Below are positions 7,422 to 15,768 of a stretch of 21,918 bases of DNA, in pieces. This DNA comes from an uncultured Sulfurimonas sp. (GTDB taxonomy: Bacteria; Campylobacterota; Campylobacteria; Campylobacterales; Sulfurimonadaceae): the NCBI GenBank assembly GCA_937914675.1, contig CALDOC010000592.1, forward strand, positions 1 through 21,918. The letters are read 5' to 3'. Position 1 is the first letter of the stretch. Each line of letters opens with the position of its first letter. The notes under the pieces are model-generated. The model was given only the letters and a program-made list of their open reading frames with translations. It was not told the DNA's origin and searched no databases. Both the position numbers and the translations under genes were made by a program.

Positions 7422-7796
7422 ATGGACAAAACTAGAGTGGATGATATGTTGATTGAGATGATATCGCCAAAGATAAAAGAGATAGAAGAGAAGTTTAGCG
7501 CGGGCAAAGGTCTCAACCAAGAAGATATAAACACTCTGTTGCTCAAGTCGCAATACAATCACATAAATCATCTTGACGATAAACTAAATGAAGTGACCGC
7601 GAGCGTAGTCGCTCTTGAACAAAGATTTGAGACTAGGTTTTCAGGTCTGGAGAACAAATTTTCAGGTTTAGAAACTAAGTTTGAGCAAGCTCAAGTAAAA
7701 ATGCAAGACACGATTATAAGCACGATGCGTTGGTACATTGGTGGCGCCGGCGTAGTTCTTATCGTATTAAAAACTTTGGACGTATTCGTAAAATAG
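7422..7796 (+). CDS. Small coiled-coil protein with C-terminal membrane anchor
   Basis: A 124-residue protein of unknown function. Residues about 10-30 and 45-95 are charged helices with heptad spacing, including a repeated FSGLE-N/T-KF unit (FSGLENKF, FSGLETKF). One hydrophobic segment, WYIGGAGVVLIVLKTLDVF, closes the protein and should anchor it in the inner membrane with the coiled coil in the cytoplasm. The architecture recalls DUF1640-like proteins, but I cannot prove membership. ATG at 7422 is preferred over the upstream in-frame TTG at 7416 because TAGGA ends 6 bases before it. It converges on lpdA with only 5 bases between stops, so no room for a separate terminator. Confidence 0.75.
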   Translation: MDKTRVDDMLIEMISPKIKEIEEKFSAGKGLNQEDINTLLLKSQYNHINHLDDKLNEVTASVVALEQRFETRFSGLENKFSGLETKFEQAQVKMQDTIISTMRWYIGGAGVVLIVLKTLDVFVK

Positions 7797-7801
7797 TTAC
7801 G

Positions 7802-9142
7802 TCACAAATAACTGATGATTTCCGAAACGCTTGGATGTACGTGAATCATTCCTTTTAATTCTCGCGTCGTGAGCTTTTTTTCTATGGCCAACAAGAGTTC
7901 ATGAATGATTTCCGTCGCTTGCGCGCCGATGATTGCGGCTCCCAAAATTATCCCGCTTTTGGGGCAGACGATTATTTTGACGAATCCGGAGTCGTCGCCG
8001 TGAATTTTGGCCTTGGCATTGGCTTTGAAATACGCTTTTTTCACCTCAACCTCAATTCCCCTCGCCTTCGCCTCCTTCTCTCTCAATCCACAACTCGCAA
8101 CCGAAGGGTCGCTAAAAACGGCGGACGGTGAAACACTTGCGTTTTCCTCCTTCCTCGCGTTTATGACGTTGCTCGCGGCCACCTTCGCCTCGGCGCGCGC
8201 CGCGTGAGCGAAGCCCGGAGTGTTTACGCAATCCCCTATCGCGTAGACGTGGCTTTGCGAAGTTTGAAATGACGGACTCACTTCTATAAATCCTTTTTCA
8301 TCGCGGTTGATTCCGGCGTTTTGAAGATTGAGACCTTCTACGTAGGGAGTTCGCCCCGCAGCGACGAGAACCAACTCGCATTTTATCGGCTCGCCTTGGT
8401 TTATGAACAACTCAACCTCCTCGACTTTTATCTCGGCTTTTGAAATCGTCGCCGAGGTCATCACCCTGACGCCGCGCTTTTTAAACGCCCTGAGCAACGC
8501 CTTGGAAACGTCTTCGTCTTCATGAGGAAGAAGCTGAGAACCGCGACCAATGAGAGTGACCTCCACGCCAAAAGAGCTGAAAAACGTGGCGAATTCGCAC
8601 CCGATGGCTCCGACTCCCACGATGGCTATTGATTTTGGCAACGCGGTGAGCTCAAAAACGTCATCGCTCGAGAGGATTTTTTTGGAGTCTATCGGCAGTA
8701 GCGGCAACTTTCTACTCTGTGAACCCGTCGCGACGATGGCTTTTTCAAATGAAATCGTCTCGCCGGAAACTTCGATGGAGTGAGCGTCCACAAAACTCGC
8801 TTCGCCATAGAGCGATTGGACTTTCGCCTGTTCAAGCATCCACAAAACGCCAGTTCGAATCTCTGTTTTAAGGGCGATGGTCTCCTCTCTGAGCCGTTCA
8901 AGATTCAAGCCTTTCACGTCCATGATCACGCCGAGTTTTTGGGCGCGCGAAGCCACTGAAATGAAAGAAGCGCTCTCCAAGTAGTTTTTGGTGGGAACGC
9001 ACCCCTCGTTGAGACACACTCCCCCGATTCTCTCTTTTTCTCTCTCTACCAACAAAGTTTTCACCCCCGCCCTTCCAAGCTCCAACGCCGCCTCATAGCC
9101 TCCGGCTCCAGCTCCAATCACCACCGCTTCATACTCTTTCAT
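7802..9142 (-). CDS. lpdA: Dihydrolipoamide dehydrogenase (E3)
   Basis: A 446-residue flavoprotein that re-oxidises dihydrolipoyl groups on E2 and reduces NAD. It shows the FAD loop VIGAGAGGYEAA (8-19), the redox pair GGVCLNEGCVP with C43 and C48, a second Rossmann motif VGVGAIGCEFA for NAD, the VYAIGDC FAD segment, and the C-terminal active-site H436 and E441 in HVHPSVSE (usual form HAHPT-SE). Length is slightly under the usual 460-475. The ATG overlaps the lipA stop (ATGA) and has GGAG 5 bases upstream. It is third in the lipM-lipA-lpdA operon and serves the divergent pdh operon, which lacks its own E3. Confidence 0.95.
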   Translation of the reverse strand: MKEYEAVVIGAGAGGYEAALELGRAGVKTLLVEREKERIGGVCLNEGCVPTKNYLESASFISVASRAQKLGVIMDVKGLNLERLREETIALKTEIRTGVLWMLEQAKVQSLYGEASFVDAHSIEVSGETISFEKAIVATGSQSRKLPLLPIDSKKILSSDDVFELTALPKSIAIVGVGAIGCEFATFFSSFGVEVTLIGRGSQLLPHEDEDVSKALLRAFKKRGVRVMTSATISKAEIKVEEVELFINQGEPIKCELVLVAAGRTPYVEGLNLQNAGINRDEKGFIEVSPSFQTSQSHVYAIGDCVNTPGFAHAARAEAKVAASNVINARKEENASVSPSAVFSDPSVASCGLREKEAKARGIEVEVKKAYFKANAKAKIHGDDSGFVKIIVCPKSGIILGAAIIGAQATEIIHELLLAIEKKLTTRELKGMIHVHPSVSEIISYL

Positions 9143-9996
9143 CTCGACTCCAAATATTCACTCGCCATATAACTGCTTCTCGCGTATGGCGAACTTTTTA
9201 TGTAGGCAAAGCCCATCTTCATCCCCATCTCTCGCAAACGCTCAAATCTTTGAGGCGTCGCGTACTCGACCACTCTCTCATGATGAACTGAGGGCGAGAG
9301 ATACTGACCTATGCTGAGATATCTGCACCCGACGCCCAACAAATCTTTCATAAGTTTCTCAACCTCTTCGTCGCTCTCTCCAAAGCCCAGCATCAAACCA
9401 CTTTTTAAGGCGAGGGAAGGATTCAAAGACGAAAGCGTCTTCAAAACTCGAAGCGAGCGTTCATAGTCCGAGTCTTTTCGCACGTGGTAAAGACGCGGCA
9501 CGGTTTCGAGATTGTGTCCGATGATTCGCGCTCCGCAATTCGCGACTCTTTTTAGCGCCTCTTCGTTCTCTCCCATGTCGGGAATCAACAGCTCCACGAC
9601 GATGGAAGGGTCTTTGAAGTGAATGGCGCTCACGGTCGCGCAAAAACGCTCGGCTCCTCCGTCGATCAAATCATCCCGAGTGGGGCTTGTTATGACAACG
9701 TGTCGAAGCCCAAGTTCCACGACTCCCCGCGCCACGTTGCGAGGTTCGTCTGGATTAAGGGGCGAGGGCTTGCCTTTGCCCACCGCGCAAAACGAGCAGG
9801 CCCGAGTGCAGACGCTCCCCAATATCAAGAAGGTGGCCTGTTTTTTGGAGAAACATTCGCTGACGTTTGGGCATGCCGCCTCTTGGCAAATCGTCTTTAG
9901 CGAGACTCGACTTAGCAACTCCTCCATCTCTTTGTTAGCGCTTGGAGTGATCTTTTTGCGAAGCCACTCAGGCTTGCGAACTATTTTGTTTGGCAT
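9139..9996 (-). CDS. lipA: Lipoyl synthase (radical SAM)
   Basis: A 285-residue enzyme inserting two sulfurs into protein-bound octanoyl groups. Both iron-sulfur sites are visible: the auxiliary cluster C37-QEAA-C42-PNVSE-C48 that donates sulfur, and the radical SAM motif C63-TRA-C67-SF-C70. The C-terminal R273-S-S-Y supplies the conserved serine ligand. RDDLIDGGA and GHNLETVPRLY match the family core, while ITSPTRDD (usually VTSVDRDD) and MLGFGES (usually MVGLGET) are diverged. It overlaps the octanoyltransferase gene by 29 bases and lpdA by 4, so all three are translated from one message. GGGAGGAG precedes the start. Confidence 0.95.
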   Translation of the reverse strand: MPNKIVRKPEWLRKKITPSANKEMEELLSRVSLKTICQEAACPNVSECFSKKQATFLILGSVCTRACSFCAVGKGKPSPLNPDEPRNVARGVVELGLRHVVITSPTRDDLIDGGAERFCATVSAIHFKDPSIVVELLIPDMGENEEALKRVANCGARIIGHNLETVPRLYHVRKDSDYERSLRVLKTLSSLNPSLALKSGLMLGFGESDEEVEKLMKDLLGVGCRYLSIGQYLSPSVHHERVVEYATPQRFERLREMGMKMGFAYIKSSPYARSSYMASEYLESR

Positions 9997-10774
9997 GAGA
10001 GTTCCACTCCTCCCTGGCGTATTTGTTTTTCAAAAGCTCTTTGGCGAGGATCAACTGCTCATGAGTGAGCGAGACGCTCACCGTCTCGACTCCAAAAGTT
10101 TCAACCACAGCCTCGATCAACGTCTGCGCAAGTCGTTCCTCTTTGAGTGAACATCCCAACTCTCGCAACGTGGCGACGTTGTCCGCTCCCGACTCTTCCA
10201 AAAATAGTTCCGCCAACCGCGACTTGTTCATGTTCAAAGGAACGCTTCCATGTTGAAACAGGACCTTTCTGGTGTGGCGCTGGGCGTTGCCGCCCATTTT
10301 CTTGCCTCCGATGAGAATGTCATACTTCTCGTTTGAAGCCATGCAAATGTTTGAACTTTTCGAGCTTGAGCCCAATTCTCCGGCGAATTGGGCCCTGTAA
10401 CCAAGTTTTTCATAGAGGGTGATCAAAAATCCGCAAAGATAACGGTAACTCTCCTTGACTCCTTTTGATTTTAGAAGTTTGCGAGGCGCTATCAACGAAT
10501 AGGAGAGATCCCCACCATGAAGCAAAACGCCTCCCCCGCTCATGCGCCTCACGCATGCGAGATTTTGGCGTTTGAGCGACTCCAAATCCACACTTCTCTC
10601 AACGTTTGAAAACTTTCCGACGCTGAGGGACTCCTCCCATCTGTAAAGCCTGAAAATGGGAGAGTCCCCATCTTTGAAGTTCCTCAACAACGCCTCGTCC
10701 ACCGCCATGTTCCATTCGGCCGTTCCTATTCCCGTATCTATGAGTTCCCATGAGGCGAACAATTCGAGTTTCAT
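9968..10774 (-). CDS. lipM: LipM/LplA-family octanoyl or lipoyl transferase
   Basis: A 268-residue biotin/lipoate ligase-fold protein. Motifs are NMAVDEALL (22-30), RRMSGGGVLLHGGDLSYS (76-93) for the acyl/adenylate pocket, and GGKKMGGNAQR (156-166) with the catalytic-type lysine. C144, in SNICMAS about 15 residues before that lysine, sits where LipM-type octanoyltransferases keep their acyl-thioester cysteine. With lipA next door, transfer of octanoate from acyl carrier protein to E2 is the more likely role. ATP-dependent lipoate salvage (LplA) is the alternative. First gene of the leftward operon, with AGGAAA upstream; promoter in the gap shared with acs. Confidence 0.85.
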   Translation of the reverse strand: MKLELFASWELIDTGIGTAEWNMAVDEALLRNFKDGDSPIFRLYRWEESLSVGKFSNVERSVDLESLKRQNLACVRRMSGGGVLLHGGDLSYSLIAPRKLLKSKGVKESYRYLCGFLITLYEKLGYRAQFAGELGSSSKSSNICMASNEKYDILIGGKKMGGNAQRHTRKVLFQHGSVPLNMNKSRLAELFLEESGADNVATLRELGCSLKEERLAQTLIEAVVETFGVETVSVSLTHEQLILAKELLKNKYAREEWNSHAKQNSSQA

Positions 10775-10809
10775 ATTTTTAATTTCCTAGATTAAATTTT
10801 CCATATCCA

Positions 10810-10815
10810 ATTATA
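10810..10815 (-). promoter_or_regulatory. -10 box of the lipM-lipA-lpdA operon
   Basis: TATAAT on the minus strand, 36 bases upstream of the lipM ATG. The tandem 11-mers of the divergent acs promoter (10834-10855) lie about 18-40 bases upstream of this box, covering its -35 region in reverse orientation. One bound regulator could therefore affect both operons. Confidence 0.45.
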
Positions 10816-10833
10816 TTACATAAGAATGGACGT

Positions 10834-10869
10834 TTTCTCCATAGTTTCTTCATAGTAAGCATGTAAGAT
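10834..10869 (+). promoter_or_regulatory. Promoter of acs-pdh-acp operon with 11-bp tandem repeats
   Basis: TAAGAT (10864-10869) is the likely -10, giving a start near 10876 and a leader of about 22 bases. The -35 position is occupied by two adjoining 11-mers, TTTCTCCATAG (10834-10844) and TTTCTTCATAG (10845-10855). They end exactly 8 bases before the -10, as at 5183-5218. The first 11-mer differs from its hsp20 counterpart only in the last base. Fits an activator-dependent promoter. Confidence 0.6.
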
Positions 10870-10897
10870 ATGGGTAAATATTGGTAAAGGATTGAAG

Positions 10898-12649
10898 ATG
10901 CGTGAGAATTTGATTGAAAAAAACGTAGATGAGTTTTTGCTTAGACCAAACCTTCTCGACTATGAGGGTGAGTGTCGGGAGTTTCGTTGGGAGGACGTCG
11001 GGCGCGAATTCGAGGGGCTTCCCGGCGGTGGACTGAACATCGCCCATGAGGCGATTGACCGGCACGCGAACGGGGCGTTGTCGGACAAAACGGCCCTGCT
11101 CTGGCTGGGTCAAAACGGTGAGAGAAAAACTTACACGTTTGGCGAGATGAAAAAAGAGAGCGCGAAATTCGCCAACGTTTTAAAGAGACTCCATCTCGCA
11201 AAGGGAGAAAGGGTCTTCACCCTCTCCTCTCGCATACCTCAGCTCTACGCGTCCGCCATGGGGATATTCAAAAACCAAAACGTTTTGTGTCCCCTCTTCT
11301 CCCAGTTTGGACCCGAACCGATACTCCAACGCATGCTAAAGGGAGACGCCAAACTTCTTTTGACCACAAAAAAGCTGTATGAAAAAAAAGTTCGCCCCAT
11401 TTTACACGAGCTTCTTGATCTTCGCTACGTCCTGCTTCTCGACGCCGATGAAGACGAAAATGAGAAAACGCTCTCCTATTCGCGCCTCATGAGCGAAGCC
11501 TCCGAGAATTTCGAGATACTTCCAACCGACCCCGAAGATATGTCCATACTTCATTTTACAAGCGGAACCACCGGAACGCCAAAGGGCGTGGCGCACGTCC
11601 ACAAAGCCATCTACGCGCACTACATGACTGGCAAATACGCGCTGGATTTGCATCCGCAAGACAACTACTGGTGCACGGCCGATCCCGGTTGGGTCACGGG
11701 AACGTCTTATGGAATCATAACCCCTTGGTTGCATGGCGTCACGAATATAGTGGATGAAGCCGAGTTTGACGCCGCTCGCTGGTACAAAACGCTTCAAGAC
11801 GAGAAGGTGAGCGTTTGGTACACCGCTCCAACCGCCATTCGCCGACTCATGAGGATAGACTCCGAGCCCACTTTGGAGTATGACCTCTCAAATTTACGGC
11901 TCATTCAAAGCGTGGGCGAACCGCTCAATCCCGAAGCCGTCCTCTGGGGAGAGAAAAAACTCAAACTTCCCATCCATGACAACTGGTGGCAAACGGAGAC
12001 CGGCGCGATCATGATAGCCAACCTAATTTCTCAAACCATTCGTCCCGGCTCCATGGGAAGGCCGCTTCCCGGAATCGTGGCGGGAATCGTCCATGTGGAC
12101 GACGAAGGCGTTCTCAGCGAAGTCACCGAGCCAAACAAAGAGGGGGATTTGGCTCTGAAAGTCGGTTGGCCCTCCATGTTTCGCGGCTATTTGCACAATG
12201 AGGAAAAATATGAAAAATCCTTCGTCGACGGTTGGTACCTCTCCGGCGACTTGGCGTACAAAGACGAAGCGGGCTACTTCTGGTTCGTGGGTCGCGCCGA
12301 CGACATCATCAAAACCTCTGGTCACATGGTGGGGCCTTTTGAAGTCGAAAGCGCGCTTATGGAGCATCCCGCCGTCGCCGAAGCGGGAGTCATCGGCAAG
12401 CCGGACCAGATTATAGGTCAATTGGTGAAAGCTTTCGTGTCGCTAAAAACGAACTATGAACCAAGCGATGAGCTCAGACGTGAACTCATTGGGTTCGCGC
12501 GCAAAAAACTCGGAGTCGCCGTGGCTCCAAAAGAGATTGAGTTTCAAGAAAATCTGCCAAAAACAAGAAGCGGAAAAATCATGCGCAGGCTGCTCAAAGC
12601 GAGAGAGATGGGTTTGCCCGAGGGGGACACCTCGACGCTCGAAGAGTAA
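10898..12649 (+). CDS. acsA: Acetyl-CoA synthetase (AMP-forming)
   Basis: A 583-residue ANL-superfamily ligase that activates acetate with ATP and CoA to acetyl-CoA. Visible are the phosphate loop TSGTTGTPKG (about 221-230), DNWWQTETG (about 361-369), SGDLAY, the hinge GRADDIIKTSGHMVGPFEVE, and the catalytic lysine in TRSGKIMRR (about K560), the usual site of control by acetylation. The tryptophans of WWQTE are typical of enzymes preferring small acids. It is shorter than the 650-residue E. coli type and closer in size to the Bacillus AcsA type, so propionate or another short acid is possible. ATG at 10898 is preferred over in-frame TTG at 10892 because AAAGG ends 7 bases before it. pdhA begins 11 bases downstream. 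Confidence 0.93.
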   Translation: MRENLIEKNVDEFLLRPNLLDYEGECREFRWEDVGREFEGLPGGGLNIAHEAIDRHANGALSDKTALLWLGQNGERKTYTFGEMKKESAKFANVLKRLHLAKGERVFTLSSRIPQLYASAMGIFKNQNVLCPLFSQFGPEPILQRMLKGDAKLLLTTKKLYEKKVRPILHELLDLRYVLLLDADEDENEKTLSYSRLMSEASENFEILPTDPEDMSILHFTSGTTGTPKGVAHVHKAIYAHYMTGKYALDLHPQDNYWCTADPGWVTGTSYGIITPWLHGVTNIVDEAEFDAARWYKTLQDEKVSVWYTAPTAIRRLMRIDSEPTLEYDLSNLRLIQSVGEPLNPEAVLWGEKKLKLPIHDNWWQTETGAIMIANLISQTIRPGSMGRPLPGIVAGIVHVDDEGVLSEVTEPNKEGDLALKVGWPSMFRGYLHNEEKYEKSFVDGWYLSGDLAYKDEAGYFWFVGRADDIIKTSGHMVGPFEVESALMEHPAVAEAGVIGKPDQIIGQLVKAFVSLKTNYEPSDELRRELIGFARKKLGVAVAPKEIEFQENLPKTRSGKIMRRLLKAREMGLPEGDTSTLEE

Positions 12650-12660
12650 AGGAGTTTAAA

Positions 12661-13635
12661 ATGGAATTAGATTTAGCAAAAGCGAAAGAGTTTTACAAGG
12701 GCATGCTTTTGATTCGCCGATTTGAGGAGAAGTGCGTCGAGCTTTACTCCAATCAAAAAATTCGCGGTTTTTTGCATCTTTACATCGGAGAAGAGGCGAT
12801 AGCCGTCGGGCTCATGAGCGCTCTCGGCGAAGATGACGCGGTTTTGACGACATACCGAGAACATGGTCACGCGCTCGCCCGAGGGGTGAGAGCGAAAAAC
12901 GTCATGGCTGAGATGTTTGGAAAAGTTGAGGGGTGTTCTCGTGGGAGAGGCGGCTCCATGCACCTTTTTGACGCCAAAACGAGATTTTACGGCGGGAGCG
13001 CCATCGTGGCCGGCTCTTTGCCCTTGGCCGTAGGCATGGCTCTGGCCGACAAAATGATGAAACGCAAGCGAGTGACCGTCTGCGTCTTTGGCGACGGCGC
13101 CGTGGCCGAGGGGGAGTTTCACGAGTCTCTAAACTTGGCGGCTTTGTGGAAACTCCCGGTTTTGTTCGTGTGCGAAAACAACGGCTACGCCATGGGAACC
13201 GCTTTGAAATATACGCAGTCCGAAACGGACATATACAAAAAAGCCGCCTCCTACAAGATAAGCTCAAAACAGGTGGATGGGATGAGCGTCACGGAGGTGG
13301 CCAAAGCCGCCGCGAGAGCCGTGGAGGACGTCAAAGATGGCAAAGGTCCCGCGTTCATCGAGTGTCTCACTTACCGTTTTCGCGCCCACTCCATGTTTGA
13401 CGCCGAACTTTACCGCGACAAAAAGGAAGTTCTAGAGTGGAAAGAGAAAGACCCCTTGCTGGCGTTTGAGCGCAAACTTCAAGAGCTAAATCTGTGGTCT
13501 GGGATAAATCTCAAAGAGTTTGAAGAAGAGATAAAAGGCGTCATAGACGAAGCCGTGGAGTTCGCGGAGAACGGCGCTCTCGAGCCCGTGGAGGATTTAG
13601 AAAAATTTGTTTATTCGGAGGTGAGTGATGGATAA
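12661..13635 (+). CDS. pdhA: Pyruvate dehydrogenase E1 alpha subunit
   Basis: A 324-residue thiamine-diphosphate enzyme subunit of the alpha2-beta2 type. Key segments are IRRFEEKCVELYSNQKIRGF, HLYIGEEAIAVG, TTYREHGHALARG, RGRGGSMHLF and the cofactor motif GDGAVAEGEFHESLNLAA from residue 144, ending in CENN. TYRFRAHSMFDAELYR corresponds to the TYRxxGHSxxDP loop of PDH E1 alpha and argues for pyruvate, although acetoin and branched-chain E1 enzymes are close relatives. With PdhB it decarboxylates the 2-oxo acid and passes the acyl group to lipoyl-E2. AAAGGAG precedes the start, and its last 8 bases overlap pdhB. Confidence 0.92.
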   Translation: MELDLAKAKEFYKGMLLIRRFEEKCVELYSNQKIRGFLHLYIGEEAIAVGLMSALGEDDAVLTTYREHGHALARGVRAKNVMAEMFGKVEGCSRGRGGSMHLFDAKTRFYGGSAIVAGSLPLAVGMALADKMMKRKRVTVCVFGDGAVAEGEFHESLNLAALWKLPVLFVCENNGYAMGTALKYTQSETDIYKKAASYKISSKQVDGMSVTEVAKAAARAVEDVKDGKGPAFIECLTYRFRAHSMFDAELYRDKKEVLEWKEKDPLLAFERKLQELNLWSGINLKEFEEEIKGVIDEAVEFAENGALEPVEDLEKFVYSEVSDG

Positions 13636-14611
13636 CGCGACTACGTACCGAGAGGCGGTGAGAGAGGCCATAAGAAAAGCCATGCGCGAAGACGAGCGCG
13701 TCTTTTTGATGGGAGAGGACGTGGGTCGTTACGGCGGCTGTTACGCGGTGAGCATGGGGCTTTTGGACGAGTTTGGCGAAGAACGGATCATCGACGCGCC
13801 CCTTAGCGAGTCCGGTTTCACTGGGGCTGGCATAGGCGCCGCGATGAACGGCATGCGTCCCATAGTGGAGATAATGACCGTCAATTTCAGCCTTTTGGCT
13901 CTTGACCAGATTGTGAACAACGCCGCGACTTTGCTTCACATGTCCGGAGGGCAATTTAACGTTCCCCTCGTCATACGCATGGCGACGGGCGGAGGAAAAC
14001 AGCTTGGGGCCCAACACTCTCATTCGCTTGAGGGTTGGTTCGCCCACGTTCCCGGGCTCAAAGTTTTAACGCCCGCCACCGCGCAAGACGCCTACGACAT
14101 GGTCGGGCTGGCTTTGGCCGACCCCGACCCCGTGCTGATTTTTGAAAACGCCCTGCTCTACAACGCCAAAGGCTCCCTTGACGTCGAAGCTACTCCTTTG
14201 CCCATAGGAAAGGCTTTCGTGGCGAAGGAGGGAAAAGACGTGAGCGTTCTCACTTACGGCATAAGCCTTTTCAAAGCTCTCGACGCCGCGCAAAGTTTGG
14301 CCAAAGATGGGATAGACGCCGAAGTGATAGACTTGCGTTCGCTTCGACCCTTGGACGACGAGACCATCATGAACTCCGTCAAAAAAACGCGAAAGGTTCT
14401 CATCGTGGACGAGGGATGGAAGTCGGGAAGCGTCTCCGCCGAGATCATGGCGAGAATAAACGAACAGGCTTTTTACGAGCTCGACGCCCCAATGGAGAGA
14501 GTCTGCACGGTGGAAGTTCCCCTTCCTTACGCCAAACATCTCGAAGACGCCGCCCTCCCCCAAGTCGACAAAATCGTCGCGATGGCGAAAAAAGTGATGG
14601 GCGAATCATGA
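13628..14611 (+). CDS. pdhB: Pyruvate dehydrogenase E1 beta subunit
   Basis: A 327-residue partner of PdhA. It shows MGEDVGRYGG (28-37), DAPLSESGFTGAGIGAAMNG with the glutamate that activates thiamine diphosphate, the pyrimidine-binding region around QHSHSLEGWFAHVPGLK, and the C-terminal transketolase domain with LRPLDDETI and VDEGW. Start chosen at ATG 13628 because GGAGG ends 6 bases before it; the in-frame GTG one codon earlier is too close. It overlaps the pdhA end by 8 bases and pdhC by 4, so the three E1/E2 subunits are made in step. Confidence 0.93.
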   Translation: MDNATTYREAVREAIRKAMREDERVFLMGEDVGRYGGCYAVSMGLLDEFGEERIIDAPLSESGFTGAGIGAAMNGMRPIVEIMTVNFSLLALDQIVNNAATLLHMSGGQFNVPLVIRMATGGGKQLGAQHSHSLEGWFAHVPGLKVLTPATAQDAYDMVGLALADPDPVLIFENALLYNAKGSLDVEATPLPIGKAFVAKEGKDVSVLTYGISLFKALDAAQSLAKDGIDAEVIDLRSLRPLDDETIMNSVKKTRKVLIVDEGWKSGSVSAEIMARINEQAFYELDAPMERVCTVEVPLPYAKHLEDAALPQVDKIVAMAKKVMGES

Positions 14612-15768
14612 AAGAGTTTTTGATGCCAAGTCTCGGCGCGGACATGGAATCGGCCGTTTTGATGGAGTGGCTAGTCAAAGAGGGGGACTCGGTGAGTAAA
14701 GGTCAAGTCATAGCCGAAGTTGAAACGAGCAAAGGCGTCATCGAGATTGAAGTGTTTGACGAGGGCGTGATTGAGAAACTCCTCGTCGAACCGGAGACTG
14801 AATGCGCGGTGGGCATGCCGCTGGCCATAATTCGCGCAAAGGGCGAAGAAGAGGCGAAAAAGGACATATCCAAAGAGGAGCCGACGCCGACAAAAGCCGT
14901 TGCGGAAGTGAAGAAAGAAGAAACGCCAAGAGAAGAGCGGCTGAAAGTCTCTCCCGCCGCGAGAAAAAGAGCCCAAGAACTTGGAGTGGACTTGACGACG
15001 CTAACCACTAGAGATGCCGCCATACGGCTCAGAGAAGTAGAAGCCGCGGCGACGCCGACCATGGAAACTCCGAAAAAAACAAAAGAGCTTAAAACGGGAA
15101 AAAAGGACGGCATGCGCCAAGCCATCGCCACCGCCATGAGCCGTTCAAACGCAGAAATACCGCACTATTATCTCTCGAGCGCGATCAACATGACGCCCGC
15201 TTTGACTTACTTGGAGGAGTTGAACGAAACTCGAAGCGTTAAAGAGAGGATACTTCCCGTTGCCATGCTTGTCCGAGCGGTCGTTTTGGCGCTTGAAGAG
15301 GTGCCCGAGCTCAACGGGTTTTGGCTCGACAACGAGCATGTCATGAGCCAAGAGATACATCCCGGAATCGCGATCGCGCTGAGACAAGGAGGTTTAATCA
15401 CTCCCGCGCTTCTGAACGCGCAGGAGATGAACCTCGACTCACTCATGCTCTCCATGAGTGATTTGATTAGCAGAACGCGAGCGAATAAACTCCGCTCAAG
15501 CGAGATGACGAAACAGACCATAACCATCACGAACTTGGGCGACTTGGGGGTTGATAGCGTATTTGGAGTCATCTATCCTCCGCAATTGGCGGTCGTGGGT
15601 CTCGGAACGATTCGCGACGAGCCTTGGGCCGAGGGCGACGCGCTGTGCGTCAGAAAAGTGATGCGCGCCACGCTCGCCGGTGATCACCGCGCGACCGACG
15701 GACGCGTCGGCGCGAAGTTTTTAGAGAGACTAAACAAACTTTTACAAAATCCGAAGGAGTTGTTATGA
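14608..15768 (+). CDS. pdhC: Dihydrolipoamide acyltransferase (E2) with one lipoyl domain
   Basis: A 386-residue E2. Residues 1-78 form the lipoyl domain (MPSLGADMESAVLMEWLVKEGD), with lipoyl-lysine K42 in ETSKG. A charged Glu/Lys/Pro linker follows (79-111). Then comes the start of the subunit-binding domain (VSPAARKRAQELGVDL, 114-129), but the usual GTGPGGRI loop is absent. The catalytic domain (about 165-386) begins MRQAIATAM, includes IPHYYLSS, and ends with the active-site DHRATDG. The start overlaps pdhB by ATGA; longer upstream frames lie inside pdhB and are rejected. It transfers acetyl from lipoate to CoA. Substrate is inferred from the E1 type and neighbours. Confidence 0.93.
   Translation: MKEFLMPSLGADMESAVLMEWLVKEGDSVSKGQVIAEVETSKGVIEIEVFDEGVIEKLLVEPETECAVGMPLAIIRAKGEEEAKKDISKEEPTPTKAVAEVKKEETPREERLKVSPAARKRAQELGVDLTTLTTRDAAIRLREVEAAATPTMETPKKTKELKTGKKDGMRQAIATAMSRSNAEIPHYYLSSAINMTPALTYLEELNETRSVKERILPVAMLVRAVVLALEEVPELNGFWLDNEHVMSQEIHPGIAIALRQGGLITPALLNAQEMNLDSLMLSMSDLISRTRANKLRSSEMTKQTITITNLGDLGVDSVFGVIYPPQLAVVGLGTIRDEPWAEGDALCVRKVMRATLAGDHRATDGRVGAKFLERLNKLLQNPKELL

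Noticed and set aside
7275..7571. 98-codon minus-strand frame upstream of the 67-residue gene
   Set aside because: Overlaps the coiled-coil gene antisense and has no Shine-Dalgarno; the GTG frame at 7293 is better supported.
7627..7685. Repeated FSGLE unit as a DNA repeat
   Set aside because: It is a coding heptad duplication inside the coiled coil, two copies only, not an array.
9623..10150. 175-codon open frame on the plus strand
   Set aside because: Lies antisense across lipA and the lipM-like gene, both with full motif support; no ribosome site or recognisable protein.
14416..14607. Longer N-terminus for PdhC
   Set aside because: The extension lies inside pdhB in another frame; the lipoyl domain starts at the ATG at 14608 with the normal ATGA overlap.
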